Part shown: positions 9,377 through 18,803 of the stretch, piece after piece
How the letters are laid out: the number at the start of each line of letters is the position of its first letter
Position numbering within the stretch: position 1 is the stretch's first letter
Made by a program: the position numbers and the translations under genes
Source: Nostoc sp. CHAB 5844
GTDB taxonomy: Bacteria; Cyanobacteriota; Cyanobacteriia; Cyanobacteriales; Nostocaceae
Direction: 5' to 3'
Assembly (NCBI RefSeq): GCF_020829595.1
Contig: NZ_JAIVFW010000005.1
Coordinates: 9,974-73,973, forward strand
DNA: 64,000 nucleotides
The notes under the pieces: model-generated
The model's database searches: none
Seen by the model: the letters and a program-made list of their open reading frames with translations, nothing else
What the model was told of the DNA's origin: nothing

Positions 9377-9465
9377 TGGGGACTATGCTCTACTCAACAA
9401 TTACCTCTATGCTAATACCAGCAACAATAAAACGCTATTATCACTGGATACGCTAGGAGAAGCAC

Positions 9466-10122
9466 ATGACAGTTACCAAACTCTCTGCTCAGGAACTTTT
9501 CCGGGCTGCTTATGAAAACCGCTACACATGGGATAATAATTTCCCTGGTTACACCGCAGATGTTACCTATAAGTATGACGATAAAGTTATTACAGGTAAA
9601 GTAACCATCACTGCTGATCTCAAGGCGGAAGTTCTAGGAGTAGAAGACGAGGAAGCAAAAAAGGCAATTCACGGTCAAACTTGGGAAATTGCTATTCACC
9701 GTGTTCGTCGCAGCTTTGAAGACACCCACGGCGAAAATACCTTTAGCTATGGCGACACCGACTTAAGTGATGCAGTAGAGATTATAGTTGGTGGTAAGGC
9801 TGCTGGCGATAAATATAAAGTCCGCAATAACGAAGTTTGCATGGTTCACCGTCAAATTCATGGCGTTGTCGTTACCATCAACACCTTCAGCAGCCACCAA
9901 ACTGGCGAAGGTTACTTATCTCACACTTATGACTCTATCTACCATGATCCCAAGACTGGCGAACAGAAGGGTGGTAGAAGTGAATTTACCGATGAATATG
10001 AAAAAGTCGGTAAATATTTTATTCTCAATCGTCGAGAAATTCGCACCGAAGTCAACAGACATCTAAATATTCAAGAATTTATTTTCTCGAATATTCAGTT
10101 GTTGGAACCTGCGGCTGCTTAA
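9466..10122 (+). CDS. DUF3386 family protein
   Basis: A 218-residue cyanobacterial conserved protein of unknown function, recognised by an ELFRAAYENRYTWD start, GYTADVTYKYDDK, the central HGQTWEIAIHRVRRSFE, and RREIRTEVN near the end. It has no signal peptide or membrane segment. The beta-rich pattern suggests a lipocalin-like or barrel fold, but this is inference. An AGGAGAAG-type ribosome site lies just before the ATG. It is divergent from the GAF-LuxR regulator. A HIP1-containing hairpin follows at 10252-10290. Confidence 0.8.
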   Translation: MTVTKLSAQELFRAAYENRYTWDNNFPGYTADVTYKYDDKVITGKVTITADLKAEVLGVEDEEAKKAIHGQTWEIAIHRVRRSFEDTHGENTFSYGDTDLSDAVEIIVGGKAAGDKYKVRNNEVCMVHRQIHGVVVTINTFSSHQTGEGYLSHTYDSIYHDPKTGEQKGGRSEFTDEYEKVGKYFILNRREIRTEVNRHLNIQEFIFSNIQLLEPAAA

Positions 10123-10251
10123 GAGAGGCAGAAGGCAGTGGTTTGGCTTCGCTCACCAACCAGGCAGGAGACAGAAGGTAAAACATAACTGTTCCTGACT
10201 TCTATGCTCTCAAAATGTCCTATTATATATACTCTTGGCTACAACTTAAAC

Positions 10252-10290
10252 TAAAAGCGATCGCCTACATCATTAGGGCGATCGCTTTTA
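10252..10290 (+). terminator. 14-bp stem hairpin terminator behind DUF3386 gene
   Basis: Arms 10252-10265 and 10277-10290 are perfectly complementary around an 11-nt loop. Each arm contains a HIP1 octamer. The right arm ends in TTTTA, fitting a factor-independent terminator. Confidence 0.6.
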
Positions 10291-10773
10291 ATCTTTGGGT
10301 AGAGTAATGCAGTGGATTTGTTGCAGGATTCACCATTTTCGCGCTCTTGTTATGTCTTAGCACTAATGCGCGTCACAAAGAACTATCTTCCACAGCACAG
10401 GATAAAAATCATGAGATACCCCAAGGAGGGTAGATGCAATCATGTCATTTGTCCCGTGCATTCAATAACTATTAGGCAGTAATAATTGCTGAATTTACTT
10501 ATCCTGGGATGACTGGTTTTCGATGGGGGTGCGATACTGCTGAGATTGGCGCATTTCAACAGGATTTAGCTGCTTTCTTCTCTAACTAGCGAAAAGCAGC
10601 TTTGCCAATAGGAAAAAGTGCTGAGTGCTAAGTAAAAATACTACTTTCTAATCTCTAGCCTCTAGCCCCTAGTCTCTACTCCTCTTAACATAAGTGTTAG
10701 CTGATCAGCAAGCTATCAGCTATCAGCGGTCAGTTAAATAGTAAAAAGCTGACAGCTGAATGCTGAAAGCTTT

Positions 10774-11451
10774 TTAAGCCATTTGATTTTCAATCGCCCA
10801 CCGCGCTAATTCAGTGCGGTTATGGAGATTGGTTTTGCCCAACATATTGGACACATGGCTTTCAACGGTACGCTGACTAACATTTAATTCTTCAGCAATT
10901 TCGCGGTTAGCTAAACCCCTAGCCACGAACTGTACTACTTTCAGTTCAGTTGGAGTTAGCTGCACATCGAAGGGAACTTGAATTCGGGAACCGTTTTCCC
11001 CGCCTTTGGCTTGGTGTTCCTTCCAACGGATGGTTTGTTTCAGCGAAGATTCTACTTGTGCAACGAGTTCTTCTGGTTCAAAGGGCTTGACCATATAGAC
11101 ATCAGCACCTTTGTTTAAACCTTTCACTCGGTCTGCACTTTGTCCTTTAGCTGACAGGAACAGAACCGGAATCCAACTGGTGCGCTCGTTTTGCCGGACT
11201 TGTTCTACAAAAGTGTAACCGTCCATTTCCGGCATCATTACGTCACAGATAATCATATCTGGAACGTCATGCTCTAAAACTTCTAGAGCTTCGCGTCCAT
11301 TTTCAGCCGTGACGACTTCATATCCTCTAAATTCCAAGTAATCCTTCACCAGCAAGATGAGGTTAGGGTCGTCATCAATTAGTAGAAGGCGTTTGTGATC
11401 TTTCATGCTGGGCTCTTTCATAGCAGTGGCACTTGTCGCGCTTCGGTCCAT
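10774..11451 (-). CDS. rre1: NarL-type response regulator, Rre1/Ycf29-like
   Basis: The receiver domain (LLLIDDDPNLI, then IICDVMMPEMDGYTF with the phosphoacceptor Asp, then SAKGQSADRV and VKPFEPEEL) is followed by a LuxR/GerE helix-turn-helix (LTPTELKVVQFVARGL, then NREIAEELNVSQRTVESHV). The architecture and the NRTELARWAIEN ending resemble cyanobacterial Rre1 and plastid Ycf29. Rre1 is known as a stress regulator that includes heat-shock chaperone genes among its targets, which fits its position 1.1 kb ahead of groESL. Start is uncertain: 11451 is the first ATG, with others at 11421 and 11406, the last giving an N-terminus closest to the receiver fold. Symbol assignment is by resemblance only. 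Confidence 0.7.
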   Translation of the reverse strand: MDRSATSATAMKEPSMKDHKRLLLIDDDPNLILLVKDYLEFRGYEVVTAENGREALEVLEHDVPDMIICDVMMPEMDGYTFVEQVRQNERTSWIPVLFLSAKGQSADRVKGLNKGADVYMVKPFEPEELVAQVESSLKQTIRWKEHQAKGGENGSRIQVPFDVQLTPTELKVVQFVARGLANREIAEELNVSQRTVESHVSNMLGKTNLHNRTELARWAIENQMA

Positions 11452-11454
11452 CAA

Positions 11455-12536
11455 GGTCTTGAATGGTTATCCTTAATATGGTGGATTTATCGAGATGTTG
11501 TCTTTTTTCCCACTTAACTTGCCTTTGCTTCCTCGAAGTCTCAAAAGCGGTTATTACCTTATTTAAGACCACTAGCTCATCGGCAAAAGTCCGGTAAGGA
11601 TACGTAGAGCAGTAGTAATTATAATGCGCTATTATATATCGCTTTGAAAGTGGGGTGTGAAAAAACACTGATTAAATGATAATCATCTTCCATTCACAAG
11701 TAAGTATTGGCTTCCGATGACCCTAGCTTTATAACAACCCGCACTTTCATCGACGTACTGCTTTACTATATCCTGCGGATGTGAAGCCTTATCAGATGTT
11801 AACAAGCAAGTAGGGGAATTTCCGGCAAAGATGGGTTAAAAATGCAAATTCTTCTACCACCATTATGCCGATCAAGTATGTTTGGATGATCCTCTCAATT
11901 ACTTGCAAATTTGCTTGGCGATACCAGACACCACCATCCGAGCAGAAAACCATTATCTGTCTAGAACAACAAACTGGCAAGCAATTGTCTTGAATTGTCA
12001 AGATGCAGAAGGGGGAAAATTCAATAGCTTTTAATCAAGTTTTAGTTCTTGAAGTCGCTGATTTAAGCTTTCCCAGGATTAAGCGCTAACTTGCTGACAA
12101 CCGTAGTTAGCAACCGTGTGGTCAGCATACATAAAAATATGTTGCTGATTTTTTGCAATCAATAAAGTTTTTACACAATTACTTAAGATTTTCTTGTTGT
12201 CTACATATTTAATGGCTTTGTCGATGTGGTGGTTTTTTGAATCTTGGTATTGTTAATCATTAACAGCTCCCTGTTTACTGTTCTATAACAATTTCCAAGC
12301 TTTGCAAATAAAGTTGACCTTATAAAAATATTCGTAACTTACGGAAGAAAATCAGAAAATTAAACTCAATTAGGTACTTATACTTAAGTGAACTTCCGCT
12401 TACTGAGAGTAGGGGTGTAAGAGATGTAAGGGGTGTAAGGGTGCAGGGGTGAGGAGAAAAACTAATGACCATTGACCAATAGTTCGGAAACCCGTACATA
12501 AGAAAATGTTGCCATTGCAGGCTGGACTTCGGTAAA
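11455..12536. other. Intergenic region between rre1-like gene and groES, about 1.1 kb
   Basis: Short open frames here (11375-11668 and 11792-12001, minus strand) show no recognisable protein pattern or good start context. The stretch 12405-12450 is purine-rich repeat DNA (ggggtgtaag units). The part near 12480-12536 should hold the groESL promoter, ahead of the CIRCE operator. No RNA gene was recognised. Confidence 0.5.
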
Positions 12537-12563
12537 TTAGCACTCAGGAGTTGAGAGTGCTAA
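12537..12563 (+). promoter_or_regulatory. CIRCE operator (HrcA-binding site) ahead of groESL
   Basis: TTAGCACTC (12537-12545), a 9-nt spacer, then GAGTGCTAA (12555-12563). This is a perfect match to the CIRCE consensus bound by the heat-shock repressor HrcA. It ends 16 bp before the groES ATG. Confidence 0.95.
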
Positions 12564-12579
12564 CTCTGGAGAAATTTGT

Positions 12580-12891
12580 ATGGCAGCTGTATCTTTAAGC
12601 GTATCTACAGTTAAACCTTTGGGCGATCGCGTTTTCGTAAAAGTGAGCGCCTCGGAAGAAAAAACCGCTGGTGGTTTGTATTTGCCCGACACCGCCAAAG
12701 AAAAGCCCCAAGTAGGAGAAGTAGTTGCTCTTGGTGCTGGCAAGCGTAACGACGACGGTAGCCGTCAAGAGTTGGAAGTCAAAGTTGGAGACAAAGTGCT
12801 GTACTCCAAGTACGCTGGCACAGATGTGAAACTCGGCACTGACGAATATGTGCTGCTGTCTGAAAAAGACATTCTAGCAATCGTTTCCTAG
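12580..12891 (+). CDS. groES: Co-chaperonin GroES
   Basis: A 103-residue GroES, the seven-fold lid of the GroEL folding chamber. Typical features are PLGDRVFVK near the start, the mobile-loop region [29 protein letters not shown], then [14 protein letters not shown] and DILAIV at the end. GGAG at 12568-12571 sets the start. It is the first gene of the groESL operon under CIRCE control, with groEL 90 bp downstream. Confidence 0.97.
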   Translation: MAAVSLSVSTVKPLGDRVFVKVSASEEKTAGGLYLPDTAKEKPQVGEVVALGAGKRNDDGSRQELEVKVGDKVLYSKYAGTDVKLGTDEYVLLSEKDILAIVS

Positions 12892-12960
12892 TCAAAAGTC
12901 AAAAGTCAAAAGTCAAAAGTCGCTGGACAAATGACAAAGGACAAATGACAAAGAACAAAT
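12891..12960. repeat. Short tandem repeats between groES and groEL
   Basis: Four exact copies of heptamer GTCAAAA (12891-12918) start inside the groES stop codon. They are followed by imperfect ACAAATGACAAAGG-type units to about 12960. This is typical cyanobacterial short tandemly repeated DNA lying inside an operon. Confidence 0.85.
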
Positions 12961-12981
12961 GACACAAAAAGATTAACAACT

Positions 12982-14619
12982 ATGGCAAAGCGCATTATTT
13001 ACAACGAAAACGCACGTCGCGCTCTAGAGCGCGGTATGGACATCTTAGCTGAGGCTGTAGCTGTTACCCTCGGCCCCAAAGGTCGTAACGTAGTTCTAGA
13101 GAAGAAATTTGGCGCACCTCAAATCGTGAATGACGGTGTAACCATCGCTAAAGAAATCGAATTAGAAGACCATATTGAAAACACTGGCGTTTCTTTGATT
13201 CGTCAAGCCGCTTCTAAAACCAACGACGCTGCGGGTGACGGTACCACAACTGCTACCGTATTGGCTCATGCGATCGTGAAAGAAGGCTTGCGTAACGTTG
13301 CAGCTGGTGCTAACGCCATCCTGTTGAAACGCGGTATTGATAAAGCTACCAATTTCTTGGTAGATAAAATTGCTGAACACGCTCGTCCTGTAGAAGATTC
13401 CAAAGCTATTGCTCAAGTTGGTGCTATCTCTGCCGGTAACGATGATGAAGTCGGTCAGATGATTGCCCAAGCAATGGACAAGGTGGGTAAAGAAGGTGTA
13501 ATTTCCCTAGAAGAAGGGAAATCTATGACCACCGAATTGGAAATCACCGAAGGGATGCGCTTTGACAAAGGCTATATCTCTCCCTACTTCGCAACCGATC
13601 CTGAGCGGATGGAAGCAGTATTTGATGATCCTTACTTACTGCTGACCGATAAGAAAATCGCTTTGGTACAAGATTTAGTACCTGTGCTTGAGCAAGTAGC
13701 ACGTCAAGGCAAACCCTTGGTAATTATTGCTGAAGATATTGAAAAAGAAGCTTTAGCAACCTTGGTTGTTAACCGCCTGCGCGGTGTGCTGAACGTAGCT
13801 GCTGTCAAAGCTCCTGGATTTGGCGATCGCCGCAAAGCTATGCTGGAAGATATCGCTATCCTCACCGGTGGTCAAGTCATCACCGAAGATGCTGGTCTGA
13901 AGCTAGAAAACACCAAGCTCGATGGTTTAGGTAAAGCTCGCCGCATCACCATCACCAAAGACAACACCACTGTTGTTGCAGAAGGTAACGAAGCTGGCGT
14001 TAAAGCTCGCATCGAACAAATTCGCCGTCAAATGGACGAAACCGAATCTTCCTACGACAAAGAAAAACTGCAAGAACGTCTGGCTAAATTGGCTGGCGGT
14101 GTCGCTGTAGTCAAAGTTGGTGCAGCCACCGAAACCGAAATGAAAGACAAGAAACTGCGCTTAGAAGACGCTATCAACGCTACCAAAGCTGCAGTAGAAG
14201 AAGGTATCGTTCCTGGCGGTGGTACAACTCTCGCTCACCTCGCACCCCAATTGGAAGCGTGGGCAAGCGGCAACCTCAGCGGTGAAGAGTTGACAGGTGC
14301 TTTAATTGTCGCTCGTGCATTACCTGCACCTCTAAAGAGAATTGCGGAAAACGCAGGTCAAAACGGTGCTGTAATTGCTGAACGCGTAAAAGAGAAAGAA
14401 TTCAACGTTGGTTTCAACGCTGCAACCAACGAATTCGTTGATATGTTGGAAGCTGGTATCGTTGACCCCGCGAAAGTAACTCGTTCTGCTCTGCAAAACG
14501 CTGCTTCTATTGCGGGTATGGTGTTGACAACCGAATGTATCGTTGTTGACAAGCCAGAACCCAAAGATGCTGCTCCTGCTGCTGGCGCTGGCATGGGCGG
14601 CGGTGACTTCGATTACTAA
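12982..14619 (+). CDS. groL: Chaperonin GroEL
   Basis: A 545-residue chaperonin that folds proteins in an ATP-driven double ring with GroES. Hallmarks are [17 protein letters not shown], the ATP-binding [31 protein letters not shown], the [10 protein letters not shown] region, and a Gly-rich tail ending GGGDFDY. This ending differs from the GGM-repeat tail of many other GroELs. Being paired with groES and under CIRCE, it corresponds to the operonic cyanobacterial GroEL1; a second, unpaired groEL is usual elsewhere in such genomes. It ends in a clear terminator (14641-14677). Confidence 0.97.
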   Translation: MAKRIIYNENARRALERGMDILAEAVAVTLGPKGRNVVLEKKFGAPQIVNDGVTIAKEIELEDHIENTGVSLIRQAASKTNDAAGDGTTTATVLAHAIVKEGLRNVAAGANAILLKRGIDKATNFLVDKIAEHARPVEDSKAIAQVGAISAGNDDEVGQMIAQAMDKVGKEGVISLEEGKSMTTELEITEGMRFDKGYISPYFATDPERMEAVFDDPYLLLTDKKIALVQDLVPVLEQVARQGKPLVIIAEDIEKEALATLVVNRLRGVLNVAAVKAPGFGDRRKAMLEDIAILTGGQVITEDAGLKLENTKLDGLGKARRITITKDNTTVVAEGNEAGVKARIEQIRRQMDETESSYDKEKLQERLAKLAGGVAVVKVGAATETEMKDKKLRLEDAINATKAAVEEGIVPGGGTTLAHLAPQLEAWASGNLSGEELTGALIVARALPAPLKRIAENAGQNGAVIAERVKEKEFNVGFNAATNEFVDMLEAGIVDPAKVTRSALQNAASIAGMVLTTECIVVDKPEPKDAAPAAGAGMGGGDFDY

Positions 14620-14640
14620 TAGTCTGTAGTCAAGTAAATA

Positions 14641-14680
14641 AAAAACAGCTGCTTCCCTTGTAGAGGCGGCTGTTTTTTTA
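14641..14680 (+). terminator. groESL terminator
   Basis: The arm AAAAACAGCTGC (14641-14652) pairs with GCGGCTGTTTTT (14666-14677), with one G-T wobble and a T-run to 14679. Its 3' half (14651-14678) recurs in diverged form at 17993-18020. Confidence 0.85.
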
Positions 14681-14787
14681 TGTCAAGTTTTAGGTGTTTT
14701 GAACAATAAAATAACTAATTAATAATTTTAGAAAAATTGCTTATTTAATAATATACTGGTCAAGCTTTAACTCTAAGTTTGCTCAGT

Positions 14788-15216
14788 ATGGAAGATTACC
14801 AAGCCGCTTTTATGCACCGTCATCTAGATACTGAAACACTATGTCATTCTGGAAGAAAAGTAGCCGCTATGCACTTTGGAGGTGTAACTATTGAGTGTTT
14901 ATTAAAAGCAATGATTTTTGCTACCTTACCAAAGGGTGCAACTCAGGAATGGAAGACGGATTCTACTAATCCTGGGCATACTATTACTAATCCAGGACAT
15001 AGTTACATAGAAGCATTAAATCGGCATAATCGTCTTAAATCTAGAATTGCTAATTTTCCTGAAGTGCGAAAGTGGCTTGATGAAGTTGAAAATCCTAATA
15101 GTCAAAGTTTTATAGATATGCGTTATTCTGGCCTTGAGCCTGATGACGAAAGTTACAAACGCTGGTTAAAAGCCTATCGAAGTCTCAAAGGATGGTTACA
15201 GAAGCAAACTACTTAA
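14788..15216 (+). CDS. HEPN-like small protein paired with a P-loop NTPase
   Basis: About 142 residues and mostly helical. The region HFGGVTIECLLKAMIF resembles the core HEPN helix (G-x-x-x-E-x-x-L-K-A), and a DMRYSG segment plus a final helix follows. HEPN proteins are often RNases in toxin-antitoxin, antiviral and abortive systems. The catalytic R-x4-6-H motif is not obvious here, so it may be a non-catalytic member. The ATG at 14788 is preferred over a TTG three codons upstream. It ends 18 bp before the large NTPase, whose start has AGAGGTGG, so the two form one operon. Base composition is AT-rich compared with groEL upstream, and HIP1 sites are lacking, which suggests transfer. Confidence 0.6.
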   Translation: MEDYQAAFMHRHLDTETLCHSGRKVAAMHFGGVTIECLLKAMIFATLPKGATQEWKTDSTNPGHTITNPGHSYIEALNRHNRLKSRIANFPEVRKWLDEVENPNSQSFIDMRYSGLEPDDESYKRWLKAYRSLKGWLQKQTT

Positions 15217-15234
15217 CTTTAAAGAGGTGGTCAA

Positions 15235-17937
15235 ATGCAGGAAAATTGGCAGATTTTGCTCAAGCAAGAAATTACAAATCAGTATGTGCATAATTCACAA
15301 GAATGGGTTAATTTTAATATTTCTACATCAGGTTTATTGAATTTGACTATTGTGAGCGATCACTTTATTAATTTATCTATTCCTCAACGCAAAGAAGAAA
15401 TTTTTAATTTACTTAAATCACAAGTTCCTCATTTATCTCCTGGGTTTGTTTCCTTATATACGCCTCAAGAAGCAGATTCACTTAATCTTTCAGCACCGCA
15501 AGCTTCTAATACAGCTTCACTACAAACTTGGCAAGATTTAGCAATTCAAGCAACAAATCCCCAAAATCAACCTCAACTTACCCAACGTGAACCGCAGATA
15601 CCCAGAACCATTACATTTTATTCTTTTAAAGGAGGAGTAGGTCGAACTACTGCATTAACTCATGTTGCCTCGATCTTGGCAATGCGTGGTCGTAAAGTTG
15701 TTGCTGTGGATTTAGATTTAGAAGCACCTGGGTTGAGTACAGCATTCAACCTCAAGCCACAACCCAAATATGGAATTGTTGACTATTTTTATGAGCGTTC
15801 CTACTTACCAGAAGGAGTAGAACCTAGTATTTCAATTGCGGAAATATTTGGTGAAGTAAGAATCCCTAACGCTACAGGAAGATTATTTGTTGTTCCTGCT
15901 GGTTCTCTTAATCTTGATTATGTTTCTAAGGTTGATGATCTCCATGCTAATACTGTTATCGATGGATATCAAAGTCTTTGGTCTGTTTTTAAGCGTGAAA
16001 TTTACGAACAATTGAAACCGGATATTCTTTTAATTGATTCGAGAACTGGAATTAATCAATGGGGAGCTTTATCATTAATTCAAGCGGCTGATGAAGCAAT
16101 TATTTTTCTTTTCCCTAATGAACAAAATAAACAGGGCATAGAACTGCTCTTACAATCACTTCAAGGGCTAAAAGACTTATCAATTAATTTTGTGTTTTCT
16201 CCTGTACCTGATGTTACTAAAAGTGGTTTATCTAAAGTAAAACAAATTTGGCAATCATTGCTAAATAGCATAAAAACGGTAACAAGTGAAAACTATGAAA
16301 CAGATGAAGATGAGGCAGATTTAGATAATTCTCAAACTCCAATCGAAGAACTTTTAGTAGTACCTTACCTTTTGCCAATTGCTTTGGCTGATAGCTATCC
16401 TGTACAAGGCACGCAAGATTACTACACAAAAATTGCTAACTTAATTGATGAAAAAACTGATGAAATTAAACGTAGTAATATTTTAAACACTAATACTATA
16501 GATGAGCGATGGACTATTATTGAAAGCTTGCAATTTCCCGAAGTAGATGCTGATGCTGCGGATCAGAAACAAGATTTGAGTCGATTATTTCAGCGCACTA
16601 CTGATTTTGAAAAATTTTTAGACAATACAACCTGCCTAATTAGAGGACGAAAAGGCACAGGTAAAACTGCGCTATATTTACTATTTCTAAAACACAAAAG
16701 TGTTGCTCAACAATTAGCACATGGTCGGTTGGATAATACTATATTTTTGTCGGCACATGGCAGATTTAAGAATAGCCGCCCATCTCGTGATGACTTCGAT
16801 TTCATCCATCAAAATTTGCGTTCAAATAGTGGCACATGGGAAGCTTTCTGGAGAGCTTATTTACTGCTTAGATGTCATCAAGAAAATTTATTTAAGTTTC
16901 CTAAAGGTAAGAAAGGTGAAAAATTTAGCGAACTGAAACGAATTATCAATAATGTAAAAGAAAAATGGCAATCTGAATCTACTCAAGCTTTGTTAGAATT
17001 ATCTACAAATTCTGAACTACGTCTCATAGTTAAAGATGCCATCAACATTCTTCTTAATGAAGAAGCTAAGAAAAATTCTCAAAAACTGTGGTTTCTTTAT
17101 GATGATTTGGATGAAGATTTTCCTGAAAGAGGAGGAGTAAGGCAACAAGCACTCACTGGCTTATTTCAATTAGTTCAATCTTGTGATGCTAACAGATTAA
17201 CAGAAATTAGGTTTAAAATTTTCTTGAGAGAAGATATATGGAATCGTTTAAGTTTCGACAATAAAAGTCATTTTACTGGACGAGATATTATTTTACAATG
17301 GGCTAAGATTGATTTTTTACGATTAGCACTTCGTCAAGCAAGACAATCTGAACCTTTCAACAATTTAGTTGACCGAGTTGTTCCTATTCCTATTGAAAGT
17401 ATTGATCAAGCTACTGAAGAGGCGATTGATAAAGCCTTAGAAATACTTTGGGGAAGTCGTCGCCGAGGCGGAAATAGAGCTAAAAATGTATCTCGATGGG
17501 TATATGAACGATTAACAGACTCAAGTGGTACTACTTTTCCTCGGAGCTTAAGTATATTACTTAAAGGAGCAAAGGAACAAGAACTAACCTATAAGGAGCA
17601 ATCCTCAAGCAAACTTCGTACAGACCGCCTACTTCAAGGAAAATCTCTAGAATTTGGGTTGAAAAAAGCATCAGAAAAGCGGTGTGAAGAGATTAAAGAA
17701 GAGTACCCTGATTTGACTAAATTTTTTGATTCTTTAAAGGGGAAATTGGCCTTCTTATCTAAGGAACAGTTACAAACAGTATGGCAAGAATCAGCACATG
17801 ATATAGCAGATTTTGAAGAATTTGCTTCCTTTCTAAGCGAAATTGGCATTATTGAATGGCGCGAAAAAGAGAAACGCTATAAGGTTGCTGATATATATGT
17901 ATATGGTTTTGAGATGATTCGCCAAGGTGCTGTTTAA
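15235..17937 (+). CDS. 900-residue double P-loop NTPase (ParA/MinD-like plus Sll1717-like ATPase), candidate conflict-system protein
   Basis: Residues 1-~95 are a small N-terminal domain. Residues ~125-400 are a ParA/MinD-like domain with deviant Walker A K132-GGVGRT, where the usual second lysine is arginine. It continues with VVAVDLDLEAPGLS and ILLIDSRTGINQWG. Residues ~440-700 are a second P-loop ATPase: Walker A GRKGTGKT (471-478) and an acidic Walker-B-like YDDLDED (622-628), resembling the Sll1717-type P-loop family. A C-terminal ~150-residue helical, winged-helix-like part ends the protein (LAFLSKEQLQTVW, then WREKEKRYKVADIYVYG). It has no membrane segment. It is coupled to the HEPN-like gene. 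Such HEPN plus multi-NTPase pairs occur in predicted antiviral or regulatory conflict systems, which I infer here. An alternative is a chromosome- or membrane-associated ParA-type regulator. Confidence 0.65.
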   Translation: MQENWQILLKQEITNQYVHNSQEWVNFNISTSGLLNLTIVSDHFINLSIPQRKEEIFNLLKSQVPHLSPGFVSLYTPQEADSLNLSAPQASNTASLQTWQDLAIQATNPQNQPQLTQREPQIPRTITFYSFKGGVGRTTALTHVASILAMRGRKVVAVDLDLEAPGLSTAFNLKPQPKYGIVDYFYERSYLPEGVEPSISIAEIFGEVRIPNATGRLFVVPAGSLNLDYVSKVDDLHANTVIDGYQSLWSVFKREIYEQLKPDILLIDSRTGINQWGALSLIQAADEAIIFLFPNEQNKQGIELLLQSLQGLKDLSINFVFSPVPDVTKSGLSKVKQIWQSLLNSIKTVTSENYETDEDEADLDNSQTPIEELLVVPYLLPIALADSYPVQGTQDYYTKIANLIDEKTDEIKRSNILNTNTIDERWTIIESLQFPEVDADAADQKQDLSRLFQRTTDFEKFLDNTTCLIRGRKGTGKTALYLLFLKHKSVAQQLAHGRLDNTIFLSAHGRFKNSRPSRDDFDFIHQNLRSNSGTWEAFWRAYLLLRCHQENLFKFPKGKKGEKFSELKRIINNVKEKWQSESTQALLELSTNSELRLIVKDAINILLNEEAKKNSQKLWFLYDDLDEDFPERGGVRQQALTGLFQLVQSCDANRLTEIRFKIFLREDIWNRLSFDNKSHFTGRDIILQWAKIDFLRLALRQARQSEPFNNLVDRVVPIPIESIDQATEEAIDKALEILWGSRRRGGNRAKNVSRWVYERLTDSSGTTFPRSLSILLKGAKEQELTYKEQSSSKLRTDRLLQGKSLEFGLKKASEKRCEEIKEEYPDLTKFFDSLKGKLAFLSKEQLQTVWQESAHDIADFEEFASFLSEIGIIEWREKEKRYKVADIYVYGFEMIRQGAV

Positions 17938-17992
17938 GAGTATCTTTTAATGTAATGCCTTTGTTGTTTGGTGAGTTATGCTTTGTACAAAT

Positions 17993-18020
17993 GCTCCTCT
18001 TGTGGAAGCGGCTGTTTTTT
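17993..18020 (+). repeat. Diverged duplicate of the groEL terminator 3' half
   Basis: 24 of 28 bases match 14651-14678, and all four differences are transitions. The left arm needed for a hairpin is absent here. The two copies bracket the HEPN-NTPase pair. Confidence 0.6.
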
Positions 18021-18038
18021 CGTAGAACTTAAACTAAA

Positions 18039-18233
18039 TTAAGATTTACACTTCACTTGATTAACTTGAACTTCAAATAATGGATAGTTAAATTGCTCGG
18101 CTATTGGTAACAAGTAATCTGGTTCTTTATTTAAAGACTGTGCCTCAATTAATTTACGCGCTACGTCACGAGCAATTTCTAAAGTTTCAGCAACTGTTCG
18201 TCCTTGATCTACTAAACTGAAACAGGAGATTAT
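18039..18233 (-). pseudogene. HicB-like antitoxin remnant
   Basis: The minus-strand frame from 18233 down to a stop at 18039-18041 encodes CFSLVDQGRTVAETLEIA followed by a helix and an LFEVQVNQVK tail. This matches the GxT/eEAlexA helix region and C-terminus of HicB/DUF1902-type antitoxins. The N-terminal beta-strands and a start codon are missing, because an in-frame stop precedes. It is a 5'-truncated remnant of a toxin-antitoxin module. Confidence 0.55.
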
Positions 18234-18803
18234 TCATCCTGATAAACGGCGCGAGCGCTCTCTCTTTATTTTTACTTTATTTATTCTCTCTATTATTAAC
18301 CTTTTTAGCTGTGTGACCACTTCATATCTTGCACCTGGAAATGTTAATTTTACAAACTTGACTATCTCCAAGAATAATAATTTCTTAAAAATCAAGGAAA
18401 AAATAAGACATAAGTGGTTGAAAAAAGATAAACAGAACTTACGCAGTGAAACGAAAAATCAAGAGTTTAGATAAAGAGTTTAGGGGTATAGAGGTTTGGG
18501 GTGTAAGTAAGTAAAACCCTCACAGCTAATTTCAACAACTAACCTTTATGCGTAAGCGCTAATGAATTTAAATGCAATGTGTGCAGTTTCCACGCAATCA
18601 AGTTAATCTGTAGCCTTTATAAATAAGTGAAATATGCCAAAATATAAACAATATTTGGCTAATAATGCTAATAGATAGCAACTATTATGCTGTTACTTTT
18701 AATTGAATCTTTTAAGAGAATAAATTGTAGAAAAGTTAAACTTAAACAAGTTCTAATTAGATTTTTTACAAAATTTTAATAATTACGTAAATATATCCTT
18801 TTT
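18234..18803. other. Intergenic region upstream of diguanylate cyclase, about 570 bp
   Basis: AT-rich. It contains a 19-bp repeat at 18444-18462 and purine-rich TTTAGGGGT text that recur behind the next gene. No coding or RNA gene signal was recognised. It probably includes the promoter of the diguanylate cyclase gene. Confidence 0.45.
18444..18462 (+). repeat. 19-bp direct repeat, left copy
   Basis: cagtgaaacgaaaaatcaa is found identically at 20600-20618. In both places a TTTAGGGGT stretch follows within ~40 bp. Confidence 0.6.

Noticed and set aside
11375-12001. Two minus-strand open frames upstream of groES (11375-11668 and 11792-12001)
   Set aside because: No recognisable motif, no good ribosome site, and the first overlaps the rre1-like gene start.
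15235-17937. Plasmid partition ParA protein
   Set aside because: The ParA-like domain is only one part of a 900-residue protein, its Walker lysine is replaced by arginine, and no ParB or partition site is nearby.
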